A stretch of 64,000 nt of DNA from Cichorium intybus (taxonomy: Eukaryota; Streptophyta; Magnoliopsida; Asterales; Asteraceae): contig CM042012.1 in the NCBI GenBank assembly GCA_023525715.1, positions 64,019,205 to 64,083,204 of the forward strand, given 5' to 3'. The stretch's first letter is position 1. Each line of letters starts with the position of its first letter. Below, one piece after another: positions 40,654 to 52,738 of this stretch. A program made the position numbers and the translations under genes. The notes beneath the pieces are model-generated. The model was not told the DNA's origin. It did no database searches and was given only the letters and a program-made list of their open reading frames with translations.

Positions 40654-43600
40654 TGTAACACCCCTTTCTCAAAACCATAATTTAATATAGTTTATATTAC
40701 AAAACATTTTACAAAACGTGACCATGAAAAGTCACCAAATTTTTTTTATAAACTTTATTCTGAAAGGGTATTACAGACTCAATATAGAAAACCATAATTT
40801 AAACTTACTGTATACACACTGGTCCCACTCCAGCTCCTGCTCATCTCACATAAGTACATAGCATTTAAAAATAATACGTGAGACATAAAGTCTCGTGAGT
40901 AATATGGGTTTTAGACCCAAAACTTTTCTGCTTTAAGACTTGAAATATAAACAAGTAAACTACTAGAACTTATTACATAATAAATCTCAAATCTCTTTTC
41001 TTTTCTATCTTCAAAACACAAAAATACTTTCTTTCTCAAAATTGCTTTCTTTTATCAAAACTGTATTCTTTCTCAAAACTACTTTCTTTTACCAAAACTG
41101 TATTCTTTCTCAAACTTTCTATCTTCAAAACTCAAAAATACTTTCTTTCTCAAAATTGCTTTCTTTTATCAAAACTGTATTCTTTCTCAAAACTACTTTC
41201 TTTTACCAAAACTGTATTCTTTCTCAAAACTACTTTCTTTTATCAAAACTGTATTCTTTCTCAAAACTAATCTCTTTCTTTAAAAACTACTTTCTTTCTC
41301 GTTTGCTAGTGACCAACTGAAACTCATGAATTAATTTAGTTTAATTCATTCTACTAGCTCACCTCGCGGGACAGAACAGATCCGCCCGCTAGGTTATGCT
41401 CATTCTGTCTCCCCTTTGTGACTTGGAACGGATTCAAGCACAAGGGTATACTAAGCTAGACAACTACTTCACGACGGGAGGTACCACCCCAGTAGTGTCT
41501 TCTGATCCCCCGATTATGTGGGTGATCCTAGTCCGGACAACTGGCTCATATTTCTTTCTTTCTTTAATTCTTACTTCATTTCATCTCAAATTGGTCAAAA
41601 TGGGACACAATTTGTAAACAACTCTTACTCAAACATTTTATAACTCTGTACTGAAAATACTTTAAAAAAACTGATTTTGACAACTTAGTTCACATAAGGA
41701 ACTTCTTTCAAAATACCTTGCAAACCATACTTTAAAAATCTGTTTTAAACACTAAGCCCTTGTATAGAGCTTCATTCAAAACTATTTTCCAAACTTTAGT
41801 ATTTATAAACATTTGGAAATCTTACTTTTCTGAAAATAACATATTGCTATGTACTATAGAAATCCTCATAAAACTCACCTTGGTTTTACTACGGTTCACT
41901 AGGCTTCACGTACGCCTTTTCCTTTCCCGTGCTCAATAACGTTTGAAGCACCACCTATACAAGTAGTATATATAAATACCCAATATAATTAACTCTATAA
42001 TGCTAAAGTCTCATATAACATAACTCTAGGTTATAATAAATGTATAGCCATTAATAAACTCGTTTAACGGTTTTCTCCGAAATACGCGTATATTGCTATA
42101 GTACCCCCGAGGGGTCGTATTTCAGTTCCGACTCTTTTCCATGAAATCTTAGGCCATGTTAGACTTGTGTTTCAAATTTGGAGTTCATTGGACAAGTCTA
42201 GCTCAAATTCTAAAAATCAAGTTTTGACGTGAATAGTGATTTTAGCCACTGCCGCTACAGTGACTTTTCCGCAAGGTCGGATTACGGATTTGACCATTCC
42301 CGACATGTTCTTATACCATTTTAGGGTTATGGCTAAAATTTCAGATCAATCGGACATGTCTAGCTATGGTTTCTAGCGTTTGGATTTCTAACATTTTTAA
42401 CATTTTTGGTCCCTGTCTGAAGGGCACTGTAGCACGCAGTGCACTGTAGCACGCAGTTTTCACCCATTAAGTCCTTAATCTATGTCTTAATCATATGGGG
42501 TTTGTTCCTTGACTAAAACCCTCCATTAGTACAAGGTTTTAAGCTATTAAAATCGTTTGAATCAATCAAATGCAAGAATTGAAGTTCTTGACCAAACTTG
42601 AAATTTCTCAAGAATAGCAATCTACTTCTATGTTTTAGAGTTAAATTCTTAACTAATGACTTATTGGAAGCATTAGCTACTTAACCCACATGATTCTTAA
42701 CTGAAATTGCAGTTGCAATTCCATTCAAGAACCAATTCAAGCATACATATTATAACATTTCTAAACTTCTTTCATTAAGCCATTTAGACTTCTATCCTGT
42801 TATTTAACACTTCTAATTACTCATAATACATCCATATATGCTAAGAATGGTTTTCTTTCAATTATTTGATCGTTATATTAACATATACATTCATATTCCT
42901 AAGTGGGACAGAATCTGCCGAAACAGGATACCCTGTACGAAAAACGGCATAACTCACTCTAGAAGAATCGAAACGACTCACCGCTTTTTGATTTATAAAC
43001 TAGACATCTGTAGGTTTCTTTTCATGTATGAAACATAATTTTTGGCCTTGTAGATTTGTACAGTTTTACAGTTTAAGTTGGCGTAAAAATTCTGTCAGAA
43101 TATTTTTTTTTACTTTCATTCTTATTATTGTATAACTTATGAAATTACAATTTCATTTACTTCTTATTCTTTTTCATACATATGCTTAAAAGGTCATTAT
43201 TTAACCTATTAAGCACTTAATTCATTGGTCATCCCCAAAGGAACCATTCCAATTCCTTATCTAACCATTTCTAATGAAATTTCAACCATGGAATCATCAA
43301 TTCCATTCCATTTTCTCAATTTCCAATTTCATTCATAATTTCATTATAATTAATTGGAATAATTAGGAAACCACTTCTAATGGTTTCTTCATCCATAAAC
43401 AACATTTATGACTCATTGTAACTAGTTAATTGCATTCAATTAAGACTTTGATCATTAACCCCAATTTCTAGGGTTCTTGACTCAAATCATCATTTCTTTG
43501 AATTCCACCATATTCAATGGTTAGAACTTGTTTTCTATGATGTTTCGAGCTAGATAAAGTATATGGATTCGTTGGATTAACTTCATCCATAAAATCAGAA

Positions 43601-44125
43601 GTTGGATTTGAAGATCATCCAACAAAACTTGAAGAATTAAGAAGTTCTTACCTAGAAATCACCAAATTCCATGTGTTATCTTCAATCTTTAAACTTTGAT
43701 CTTGCAATCCTTCTTGATCGATCGTGACTTTTCTCCAAGCCTCTAGAATCTGCTCTCAACTTCCAGTAAATGAGAAGTGGTATATCTTCTCATTTTATAT
43801 ATATTTAGTTTTTATAAAATATTTTCATATTAACCCCTTAGATTCTATTTCTTTTTCAAAAATGGTCCTATGACCCATAATCTTGCAAACCAAGTTCTAT
43901 TAGCTACCAACTTAACAATTTCTTGTCATTTTGGTCATTTCCATGTCAAATGACCATTTTACCCTTTTTGGCTAAATTTCACTATTCACGCGGTAAAATT
44001 CCAAATTTTCATAAGCTTGTATTTCTTATATTATTATCTCACAAACGTCATATTATTTTACATAAGGGTCTTATAATGTATCGAAAGACCATTTTATCCT
44101 TTGACAAATTTTGTGGGTTCTTACA
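40654..44125 (-). repeat. 5' LTR of the 10.1 kb element
   Basis: Same length (3,472 bp) as 34019-37490, with about 20 scattered substitutions. It includes the CT-rich tandem array (41021-41300). The duplication CGACG follows at 44126-44130. Confidence 0.93.
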
Positions 44126-44130
44126 CGACG
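44126..44130. other. Target site duplication CGACG, right copy
   Basis: Identical to 34014-34018. Confidence 0.93.
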
Positions 44131-44344
44131 GATTCGTAAACATGAATACATCGTGTAATGAATATTATTTAAACCAAAATATTATTTGTATGATTTATCA
44201 AATATTACGCTACTGTAGTCTATTATTCGAAATTATATCGTTTACTCGATAATTAATTCGAAATAACATATTGTAGTATTATAATTTCCAATAAGACATT
44301 AAGAAAGTTATGAAAATTACATTTCAATGTATTATCCTAATTTC

Positions 44345-45395
44345 CACTCTGGTTCACATTTGTTGACTTTTGTTGACCAAATTTGACGGATGTCACAGAC
44401 GAGGTCGCAAGAAAGCGACGACGTGGTACTTATGTGGTTGAAGTTTGAACGGTACAATTTAAACCTTCACGAGCAGATGAAATTTGAAATAAAAAGGCTT
44501 ATGAAGACAAACAACGAGTCTGCCATGATCGAAAACGAGCCCCTGAAGAAAAACAACGACTAAAAGACATAAAGTTTTTGTCGTCGACTAAAAGACCCCA
44601 ATTTTTTTTTGTTTTTTTACGAAAAAACCCTCAATTTATTCTTTTTCATAAAACTTTTTAATTTAGGTCATTTACGAGTTTATCCGCAAGTTAAACGATT
44701 TTTTAGGGACTTTTTCACAAAGAAAATTATTTTTCTTCGTTTTTGTAGCTGGCATATCTTTCATATAAGATATTCAAATTCTACTAACTTTATATATCTG
44801 AAAAGGTCATAAGTAATACTACAACTTTGTTTTACTGATTTTCATTGAATATGTTCAGATCTTTCGTTACAGTCTCTTAAATATAAGTGTAAATATAATT
44901 AAATATAACTAAATGTGAAAAATTAATTATATTAAATATAATTAAATTAAAATAAAACATTTCATTAATTAAGAAAATAAAATTACAAACATAAACTAAA
45001 ACGACATATTACAAATTAAAAAATATAAAACGACAAACCACAAACGTAAAAAAACGAAACCACGGCCAATATTTTTTATGATATCAGCTTTGTGTTTTAA
45101 AACCATCTCGAGTGCTTCCCCATCGAGACCCTCCTCCGGATTCGACGACAAAAACTTTATGTCTTTTAGTCGTTGATTTTATTCACGGGCTCGTTGTCGA
45201 TCATGGCGGGCTCATTATTTGTTTTCGTAAGCTTTTTCTTTTCAAATTTCATCCGCTCATGAAGGTTTAAATTGTACTGTTCAAACTCCAACCACATAAG
45301 TGCCACGTCGTCACTTTCTTGCGACCCCCGTTTGTGACATCAGTCAAATTTGGTCAACAAAGGTCAACATTCGTCAAATTTCGTATATGAAAGTT
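44345..45395. pseudogene. Inverted pair of an unidentified gene fragment
   Basis: The segment 44345-44590 (+) recurs as the reverse complement at 45150-45395 with about 10-15 percent difference. Shared words include GTCGCAAGAAAG, ACGACGTGG, CACTTATGTGGTTG, ACAATTTAAACCTTCA and ACTAAAAGACATAAAG. One frame gives a charged stretch with RLKDIKFLSS, reminiscent of the helical C-terminal region of trihelix/NAM-associated proteins of PIF/Harbinger-type transposons. That is a weak resemblance. Stops interrupt every frame. Confidence 0.45.
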
Positions 45396-45554
45396 ATGTC
45401 AATTACAAAAACGAAGAAAAAAAAATTTTGTGAAAAAATTACTGAAATTGAGGGTTTTTTTTGGAAAAAAAAAAGAAATTAGGGTTTTTTCTGAAAAAAA
45501 CAAGTATGTATAACCTGTAAAACCGGTTAAGGGGTAAATTAATTTATGAAATAA

Positions 45555-45562
<8 letters not shown>

Positions 45563-45644
<82 letters not shown>
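45563..45644. repeat. (TA)n microsatellite, about 82 bp
   Basis: Uninterrupted TA between the foldback arm and the Helitron 5' end. Its continuation appears to lie beyond the Helitron at 52621-52726. Confidence 0.95.
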
Positions 45645-45647
<3 letters not shown>

Positions 45648-46244
45648 TCTAATAAAGTAGAGCTTTAAATGCCACATGGCATGTTTTTACGTAGCCTTTC
45701 TGCCACATGTCATCTTTTTAGCTCATGTTTTTACATTTTCCCGCTCAAAGTTTTCTCATTAATTTGGTATCTACTTAACCGTTAATTTGGTATCCTATTC
45801 CTAATTTTACTCCTAGATTGTTGTGGTTCATCCTTATCACCTCTTAATTTCGATTTTTCGGTTTCACGTTTCCATTTTGAAAATCAAATTTCTCTATCTT
45901 GTGCATGTTCATCCGTTCAACTTGAACTCTATTTTTCATGCTCAAAAATTGGATTTCTCTCAACTGGTCAAAACCTAATCTCTTGGTTGGTAAAAATATG
46001 TGGGTTTTGAAGTTTTAAAGCGAAGGTATTTGATCTGCTTCTTCTGCGATCCTCTCAATCGGCTGATTATTGAAAGAACGTAATTTAGATTGTTTCTTTT
46101 TCCACCCTCTTAATCGACTATTGTTGTGTGTGCGTGTGGTACATCTCTGTCATTTTCTTCATAGCTCTCTTTCTGGTTTCTATTCACATACACGCATACC
46201 ATGTTTTCTCATTATCAATACAACCACCACAATTATCAGGATTC

Positions 46245-46250
46245 CCCTAA

Positions 46251-46287
<37 letters not shown>

Positions 46288-46300
46288 GCTACCTCTCTTT
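46245..46300. repeat. (CT)n microsatellite in the Helitron
   Basis: A CT-rich run, possibly the 5' leader of a captured gene. The upstream 45660-46240 interval shows no supported gene. Confidence 0.75.
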
Positions 46301-46514
46301 TAGAATCGTTGCAGATTTGTGGACTCTGTACACATTGTGTTGTACCTTCTAGGTCCTCAAAATTAATAATGGAGTCCTCAAACTTCTTAATTTTCTGAGA
46401 AAACTCTAAAGTTCAATATAAGTTCCATATGAAGGTGAACGAGAACAAAAAATGGCTAACCTGTACTTTTGATTTGAAGTTTTGAACTGCTAAATGAGGA
46501 TTTAGTAAACTATT

Positions 46515-46887
46515 GTGCCACCTGGTTATGATCCTGATTGGATGTTGTTAGTAAACCTAAAAGCAAAGCCGCTAAGAGGAATGAAAGGAAGAAGAAGGGG
46601 TTGCAGGTTTATCATCTAACTCATATATATTACGATTATTGCAAATGTCCATATCTTAAATTTTTCTCATTTCTTAGGTTTCTAATATTGAAGCAGCATC
46701 TATTACCAATGGCAAAAGTGAAGCTTCATCTACCGCAGGTGTAGATCAAGCATTGAAACCTCTTGAGTCCATTGTATCCCAAATAAATGATATCACTATT
46801 TCCGTTTCTACCCCTCCCTTATATTCAACAGGCACAGAAGATCATGTTCCAGATATTGACAAAAAAATCCATGCCCTAAAAATGAAG
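46515..46887 (+). pseudogene. PYM: Captured PYM-like (partner of Y14 and Mago) gene fragment
   Basis: Two exon-like parts are separated by an intron with GT/AG ends. The first (46515-46606) contains PPGYDPD, then, after a small frame break, SKPKSKAAKRNERKKKGLQ. The second (46678-46887) encodes a stretch with SIVSQINDITISV and DIDKKIHALKMK and ends at a GTAAC donor. This order (Lys/Arg-rich KAAKRN block, Ser/Thr-rich spacer, DIDKKIRALKKK-like helix) is that of plant PYM, the exon-junction-complex recycling factor that binds Y14-Mago on ribosomes. Only the middle of the gene is present and the frame is broken, so it is a captured fragment. Identification is by motif memory, not by search. Confidence 0.6.
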
Positions 46888-46957
46888 GTAACTTTCGTAA
46901 GCTTGCTAAAATTTATGCATTTATAACTTTTCTTTGTTATATAACTTTTCTTTTTTT

Positions 46958-47120
46958 ACAAGTGGGTGGTCACCAAGAATCAATGGAAATCGACAATGAG
47001 ATTGGCGGTAGTGGTGGTGGCGGCCGGACGACTTCATTTCTTATCTTCTTGCTATGGGGTGGGCTCATGTATTATGTTTTCAATCTGCACCTATCCAGAC
47101 TCCGGTATTGATTGAATAAT
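46958..47120 (+). pseudogene. Possible second captured gene fragment, unidentified membrane protein
   Basis: An open stretch follows the PYM-like part: Gly-rich (GGSGGGGRTT), then a hydrophobic helix (FLIFLLWGGLMYYVFNL), after which the frame seems to shift by one (APIQTPV in the neighbouring frame). It resembles the N-terminal transmembrane part of a small organellar or ER membrane protein. I cannot name the family. Confidence 0.3.
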
Positions 47121-47253
47121 TTGTTTATTTTCTCATTTTAGAAACAGGAATTGCTAATATTGTTCTTTTTATATAATTAGGGTTGAGTGTGCATGTAATC
47201 CTGTTAGATACTTTGTTATCTCATGAACACAAAGATCTGGGAGTCGATGGTTT

Positions 47254-47258
47254 GAGAC
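47254..47258. other. Target site duplication GAGAC, left copy
   Basis: The same five bases follow the last LTR at 49715-49719, so the three-LTR structure entered as one unit or grew after a single insertion. Confidence 0.9.
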
Positions 47259-47475
<217 letters not shown>

Positions 47476-48430
47476 TGGTATCAGAGCGGGTTCAAACCTT
47501 GTGCTGACCACAACCACGTGCCGCCACCGCCCACCTCCGGCGACATTCCTTTGACGTCGTCGGAGGTGCCTTCCGTTTCTTTCTTTTTCAATTTTTCCGT
47601 TTCTTCCGCTTCGCATTATAATAACCAACCCTAACCCTAACCCTAATCTCCTCCACTTATACTTTCAGCCGTCATCTTCTCCGGCGGCTCATCTCCGGCT
47701 CCGGCGACTCATCTCCAGCCACCTCTTTTCTCCCTCTCGTGAACTTCTTCTTCCCTGCTCCATCTTCTCCGGCTGTAACCTGCAACCTACTCCCAACTGA
47801 TTGAGCCGGAACTCCCCTGACCTGCACCTCCTCCGCTCACTGCTGCGACCACCGGTGACCTGCTCGCACCCACCTTCTCACCTTCTTTCCCCCTCTGTTC
47901 GCGATCTATCTCCGTACCCATCCGCTCCTGCAACTATCTTTCTCGCCGCCTTCGCTGCCGGTTCAGACCATTCCGTCGCCGGTTTTGGACTTCTTCAAGC
48001 CTCCGGTGCAAAACCCACCTTTTCTCTAAGCCCATCTGTTGACTCCCCTCCACTGATCTGCTCTCGATAGATCTCTCTTTCTCTCTCTTTTCCCTTTCCC
48101 AACCGAGACCACTATCTCTCACCTGTAACCTCGGTTTTTGGCACCTAAACCACCGGTTCCCGGCCTACTGACACAGGTTCTGAGCACCAGAGACCTTCCG
48201 GCGCAAACCCTTGCCTTCCATTTTTCCGATCTGCAACCGGGTCGTTGACTCGGTCAACTTAGCGAGTTGACCCGGCGAGTCAAACCGAGTCGGGTCCGAG
48301 TTTGCACAGTGGGTCGAGTCTGTCAAGTCAGCGGGTCAAGCTATCATATTCTTATTTGTTCTCATTTTGTTTTTGTTTTGTTTTATTTGTTTTCAGTTTC
48401 ATCGTCCCGCCCGATGAAACTGCGGGGGGA
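47476..48430 (+). other. TRIM interior 1
   Basis: Begins at the primer site (TGGTATCAGAGCGGG, 47475-47490, overlapping the LTR end by one base) and ends with a purine tract (TGCGGGGGGA). CT-rich with CTCCGGC words. The plus-strand ORF at 47801-48070 lacks domains. Confidence 0.75.
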
Positions 48431-48598
48431 TGTTAGTGTATGGATTAGGGCTATGGCCCAATGTCGTTTAGGGTTAGTGTATTGGGTTAGGGTTTCGGCC
48501 CATTGTCGTTTAGGGTTTAGATTTGGTGTCTTTATATATCGTTATGTAACCTCTCTTTTGGGATCAATGAAATACATCAAACATTCTATATTCTAACA
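48431..48598 (+). repeat. TRIM LTR b, divergent middle copy
   Basis: 168 bp. It shares the ends and the TGTCGTTTAGGGTTTAG word with the outer LTRs but contains an internal duplication of the GGGTTAGGG...GTCGTTTAGGG part and a different U5-like end. Confidence 0.85.
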
Positions 48599-49599
48599 TG
48601 GTATCAGAGCGGGTTCAAACCCTGTGCTGACCACAACCACGTGCCGCCACCGCCCACCTCCGGCGACATTCTTCGTCGGAGGTGCCTTCCCTTCCGTTTG
48701 TTTCTTTATATTTTAGTTTTTCCTTTCTTCACTTTATAATAACCCACGACAACCCATACACACTCACTTTGTCAAGCTCCTCCTCCGACCTGTAACCATC
48801 TGCTCTCACCACCGGCGACCTCTCCTTACCGCCTGTTCACATCGATGCTACTGTTCTCCCGCCGCTGATCTGCTTCCGCTCATCAGATCTCTCTCTCCGA
48901 TCGTCTCCCTCCCGCTGCTCTCTCTCTCTCCGGTCATCTCCCTTCCTTTCCTCACCACCTACAACCTTGCTCTCTTCTCTCTTCTCGCTTTCCATTTACT
49001 GCCGCCACCACCAAATCCCAGCAGCCATACCATTCAGCAGCCTCCGTCGCCTCCTTCTCCGGCATCTTCTTCTCCTTCTCCGGCTGTCTTCTCCATTCGC
49101 CCGCTCCTCTCCAGCGAACACAACCACCGTCCTGTACCTGCTACTGCCTCATCTTCCTTCTCCTTCCCTACTGCTCTCGTTCGCGACCTGCAAACGATTT
49201 ACGTTCGCGATTTGCGCCGCCCAGCCGCCGGTTCTGCACCGCCGCCGCTGTTATTGTTTCCCTCCTCCAACTGTCACCGGCTCCGTAATCCTGCCTGCCT
49301 CCGGTGCAAAACCCACCACTCCCCTTCGCCTATCTGCTCACGCCGAGTCTATCTGTCTCTTACAACATGACCGGATTTATGGGAGCTATGATCTCGAATT
49401 TGGCGTTTTTGTTTAGGAATATATTTTGAAAAAGAGGCATGAACGGGACATCTGTTAGTGGGATGAATTATTATGTTAGTGGGATGAATTATTACGTCGT
49501 TGTTTATCTTTGCTTTCACTCTTATTTCTCACTCATTTTGTTTTGTTTTTTATTTGTTTTCCAGTTTCATCGTCCCTCCCGATAAAACTGCGGGGGGGA
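48599..49599 (+). other. TRIM interior 2
   Basis: Starts with the primer site and the same first 70 bp as interior 1, then diverges. CT-rich, with many TCTCC words. The ORF at 48967-49416 (Ser/Leu/Pro-rich) follows from composition only. Confidence 0.75.
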
Positions 49600-49714
49600 T
49601 GTTAGTGTATGGGTTAGGCTTTCGGTCTAATGTCGTTTAGGGTTTAGCTATATATATATTCCTATGTAACACTCTTTGGCATCAATGACAATATTAGCCT
49701 TTCATATTATAACA
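49600..49714 (+). repeat. TRIM LTR c
   Basis: 115 bp. It matches LTR a outside the TA tract with few differences but has only about ten TA bases. The target duplication GAGAC follows at 49715-49719. Confidence 0.88.
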
Positions 49715-49813
49715 GAGACATTATTAAATAGTCATATGAATTTAAGCTCATAATGGTAAATTTTTAAACATTTTTACACAATCGTGCTGTTAATTCATTT
49801 TCCTTTTTTATAG

Positions 49814-50157
49814 TCACTAAATGCTCAATCAAGGGCGATACTTATGGCAAACCTTGATTGAAGTGGTATTACCTCAGGGTATGTTTATGATCTTTAAGCT
49901 TAGGAAAGGGGTATTTTCGTGTTTTGACTTTTCTGAACGGTTGTTTGATGACATGGTGATCTTTGCAGTATTCTCGGGGCTCTTGGAATACCTTTAGTTC
50001 TGGTCCAACACAAGCATGTGGTTTAGGCATGAATGTGGCAACTATAGTTTCTATTTTGCCTGCCGAGGCCAAATAGCCCCTCCTATTGTTTCAGAGCCAA
50101 TTGAAAACTCTAGCGAGTGTTTGCTACTTCAAAAACATGTTTGACCCCACTACTGAG
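49814..50157 (+). pseudogene. Captured RBM39/CC1-like splicing-factor fragment
   Basis: Two exon-like parts are flanked by splice signals. The first (49814-49878) reads SLNAQSRAILMANLD, stop, SGITS and is followed by GTATGT. The second starts after TTTGCAG at 49969, opens with ILGALGIP and ends with a SEPIENSSECLLL stretch and, one base out of frame, KNMFDPTTE before a GTTTTC donor at 50157. LNAQSRAxLMxxLDxSG followed by the CLLLKNMFDP linker is the order in plant RBM39-type U2AF-related splicing factors. The stop and frame change show it is not coding. Identification rests on motif memory. Confidence 0.6.
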
Positions 50158-50183
50158 GTTTTCTCTTTTTATTAGTCATGATA

Positions 50184-50186
<3 letters not shown>

Positions 50187-50275
<89 letters not shown>
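50187..50275. repeat. (TA)n followed by (GA)n
   Basis: TA from 50187 to 50254, then GA to about 50275. It abuts the left arm of the foldback element. Confidence 0.93.
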
Positions 50276-50779
50276 TTAGGATCTTTTGAGAACCACAAGT
50301 CCCCCGAGAACTCCCAAACCGATTTTTTTTTCAAAAAACCGACCCCATAGGCCTCTAAAACGCACACTTTTAAGCATTTTCGAAAAAAAAATTCCGAAAA
50401 AAAACGACTTTATTTTAAAAAACTTTGCACATGTGCACAAAAAAAGTTTGCACATGTGCAAGCTTTTTTATACGTACACTTTTTTTGAAAATTTTTTTAC
50501 AGAACGCCTTAAATATATGTTAGAAAGACATCCATAAAAAAAACTTGAAAAAAAATGTACATATAAAAAAGTTTGCACATGTGCAAAGTTTTTTTTTTTT
50601 TGCATATGTGCACATTTTAAAAAAAAAAAAAAAAAAAAGTCGTTTTTTTCGGAAATTTTTTTCAGCGCCCCGGCACCTATTTGAGCGTTTTAGAGGCCTA
50701 TGTGGTCGGTTTTTTGAAAAAATATCGGTTTGGGAGTTCTCGGGTTATCGGGGTGAAGTTGGTTCTCAAAAGATCCTAA

Positions 50780-50782
<3 letters not shown>
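50276..50782. mobile_element. Small foldback element with 135-bp arms and TGCACATGTGCA palindromes in the loop
   Basis: The left arm (50276-50411) and the reverse complement of the right arm (50638-50780) share TTAGGATCTTTTGAGAACCA, then CGAGAACTCCCAAACCGAT, TTTTTCAAAAAACCGACC, CATAGGCCTCTAAAACGC and CCGAAAAAAACGACT. The loop has near-copies of TTTGCACATGTGCA at about 50424, 50448 and 50572, plus a TGCATATGTGCA. TA tracts flank both sides. No ORF is present. Confidence 0.8.

Positions 50783-50878
<96 letters not shown>
50783..50878. repeat. (TA)n microsatellite, about 96 bp
   Basis: Directly abuts the right arm of the foldback element. Confidence 0.95.
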
Positions 50879-52590
50879 GGTCATTTTTAAAGAAGAACAT
50901 AATTTAATTATATTATATTTTGCAAACTGATCCAAAATTAGAACCCCCTGTGAGTGCTCTGGAATCTCTTCCACCGTGTGAACATTGTTTCTAGGCATTT
51001 TTTTTCTCATGAATTTACAAGCAGATTGAGACTTCCTGGGTGATTTGGTACTTTTCACAAAGTAGATTGCCCTTATACACTTCTTTGGCTCAAGGTGAAT
51101 TTGGGGCTCAATTGATATTTCTGGTTTGTGGTGGACTACTCATTTGTCATTCTGCATTGCCAAGGGTTTCTCTTTGAGTTTTTGGGTCCAGTGGTTCTAC
51201 TCACAAAGTACATTGGTACAATGGATATCTTCTCTTCAAGCTCATGTTGCTCCAGGAACCCTCTGCAAGGTTTTTACAGTTATAGGTGGTCTTGGGTGTG
51301 ATGTTTTTGCTTTTTGGTGATGGTTTTCTCTTTCTGGTGTAGTTTAGTTTCTTCTTCGGTTTGTGTTTTTAGTATATATTTTGGTGTTGTTAGGTATCTA
51401 TATTGTTATTCTCATGTTTATACTGTTGCTAGCTCCCCGCTAGCCGTTTTCTCTATTATTTTTTCTAATTATATTTTGCCGTTCTAATACCCTAGAAAAA
51501 AACTATTATCGTCCATGTCTTATAATGACTTTTAATTCTCAGAAAATACCACATCTCGAGGACAAAAGCTATCCTTTCTTAAGTCTTAAAATGACTTTTA
51601 ATTCTCATATAGGTCCATATCTCGATGACTAAAAGCAATACGTCATCATGTTTCCAAATTCCCCTCTAAAATCATTTCATTATTAATGTAACTGGTTTTT
51701 TCCACTTAATCTTTTTACCATTAGTTGATTCAAGTAAATAATAAGGGTATAATGTTTTAGCTTAAACTACAACTTGTGAATCTCTTACCCAAATTCTTAT
51801 GGCCATCTTAGCATTATGAACATTTTCTTATGCATAATGGAAAACACTTCTATGCATACGAGGAAAACATGTTATCATCATCTTTTAATTTAACCCTTAA
51901 TTTATACACTGTATTTGCTTTAATAATTAAGTATACTATTATAAACTTAGTCATAAATTTACTATCAAATTTAACATTCTCCTACTTTCTTTTCATATTA
52001 GTAATTTTACCTTGATCATTTTTCTTATCATACCAATGAACGTATTAATACCAAATTATTGACACTGCAGTGCAAGGATATAAGCATTTGATTTTGTTCC
52101 CACTTCATTTAGTTTAACCAGTTTCGTAAAATATGAAATTTCTTTGCGATCTCTAGGGATGGTCATCACATTTGGGTTCGCCCTAAGCTAGCTCTGGAGG
52201 TTTATATGCGTGTTGACATTTTATTTATATAAAAAGAACGACTTAAAGGTGAAAAGCCAGGGAAAAGAGAGAGATTTATAACTTATTACCAACACAATGT
52301 ATAGAGTTACAACATGATATAGCAATGTACATCCAAAAGTTCATTAAATAGCATCTTGGAAAAAATGATTTTTCATATTCTTTTTAGATAATTTAAAAAT
52401 GTTTATTTGTTGTACATTCAAGCTCATTTATAAGACAGGTTATTGGATTATTAGTGTTGAACATCACACAAAAAAAATCATTAATAGCATTGTACTTTGA
52501 AAAACGGTTTTCTTGAATTCGTCACAGGTGATCTTAAAAAGTTTTATTTATTTGTACATTAAAGCTCATTAATATGATAGTTTTTTATTC
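50879..52590. other. Remainder of the Helitron, no recognised gene
   Basis: AT-rich. A stretch at 51060-51325 is less AT-biased and may be a captured fragment, but no frame gives a family I know. The end of the interval shows two similar words (AAGCTCATT) near 52420 and 52562, perhaps Helitron-end repeats. Confidence 0.5.

Positions 52591-52738
<148 letters not shown>

Larger units (their letters stand above)
34019..44125 (-). mobile_element. Non-autonomous Ty3/gypsy-derived LTR element with 3.47 kb LTRs
   Basis: Two 3,472-bp LTRs (34019-37490 and 40654-44125) flank a 3,163-bp interior. A CGACG duplication, a tRNA-Met primer site beside the right LTR and a polypurine tract beside the left one set the orientation to minus. 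The LTRs differ at only about 20 sites by eye (near 0.6 percent), so the insertion is recent. The interior has no gag or pol motif. Very long LTRs beginning TGTAAGAACC and the tract AAGGAGGGGTGAC suggest derivation from a Tekay/Del-type chromovirus. That assignment is inference. With long LTRs and no coding region it fits the LARD class. Confidence 0.92.
33650..45560. mobile_element. Second foldback element, split by the 10.1 kb LTR element
   Basis: The left arm (about 33715-33845) and right arm (about 45382-45540) are inverted copies that share GGTTTTACAGGTTATACATACTT, broken by a few differences, then CAGAAAAAACCCTAAT and TTTTTGTAATTGACATAAC. Between them, after removing 34019-44125, lie about 1.5 kb containing a further inverted pair (44345-44590 and 45150-45395). 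The segment 44640-44880 repeats part of the left arm and its inner flank (33700-33960) directly, so two related copies may be joined here. Confidence 0.6.

Noticed and set aside
48967..49416. 149-codon ORF in the TRIM interior, and 89 codons at 47801-48070
   Set aside because: CT-rich low-complexity sequence, not shared between the two interiors, no known domain.
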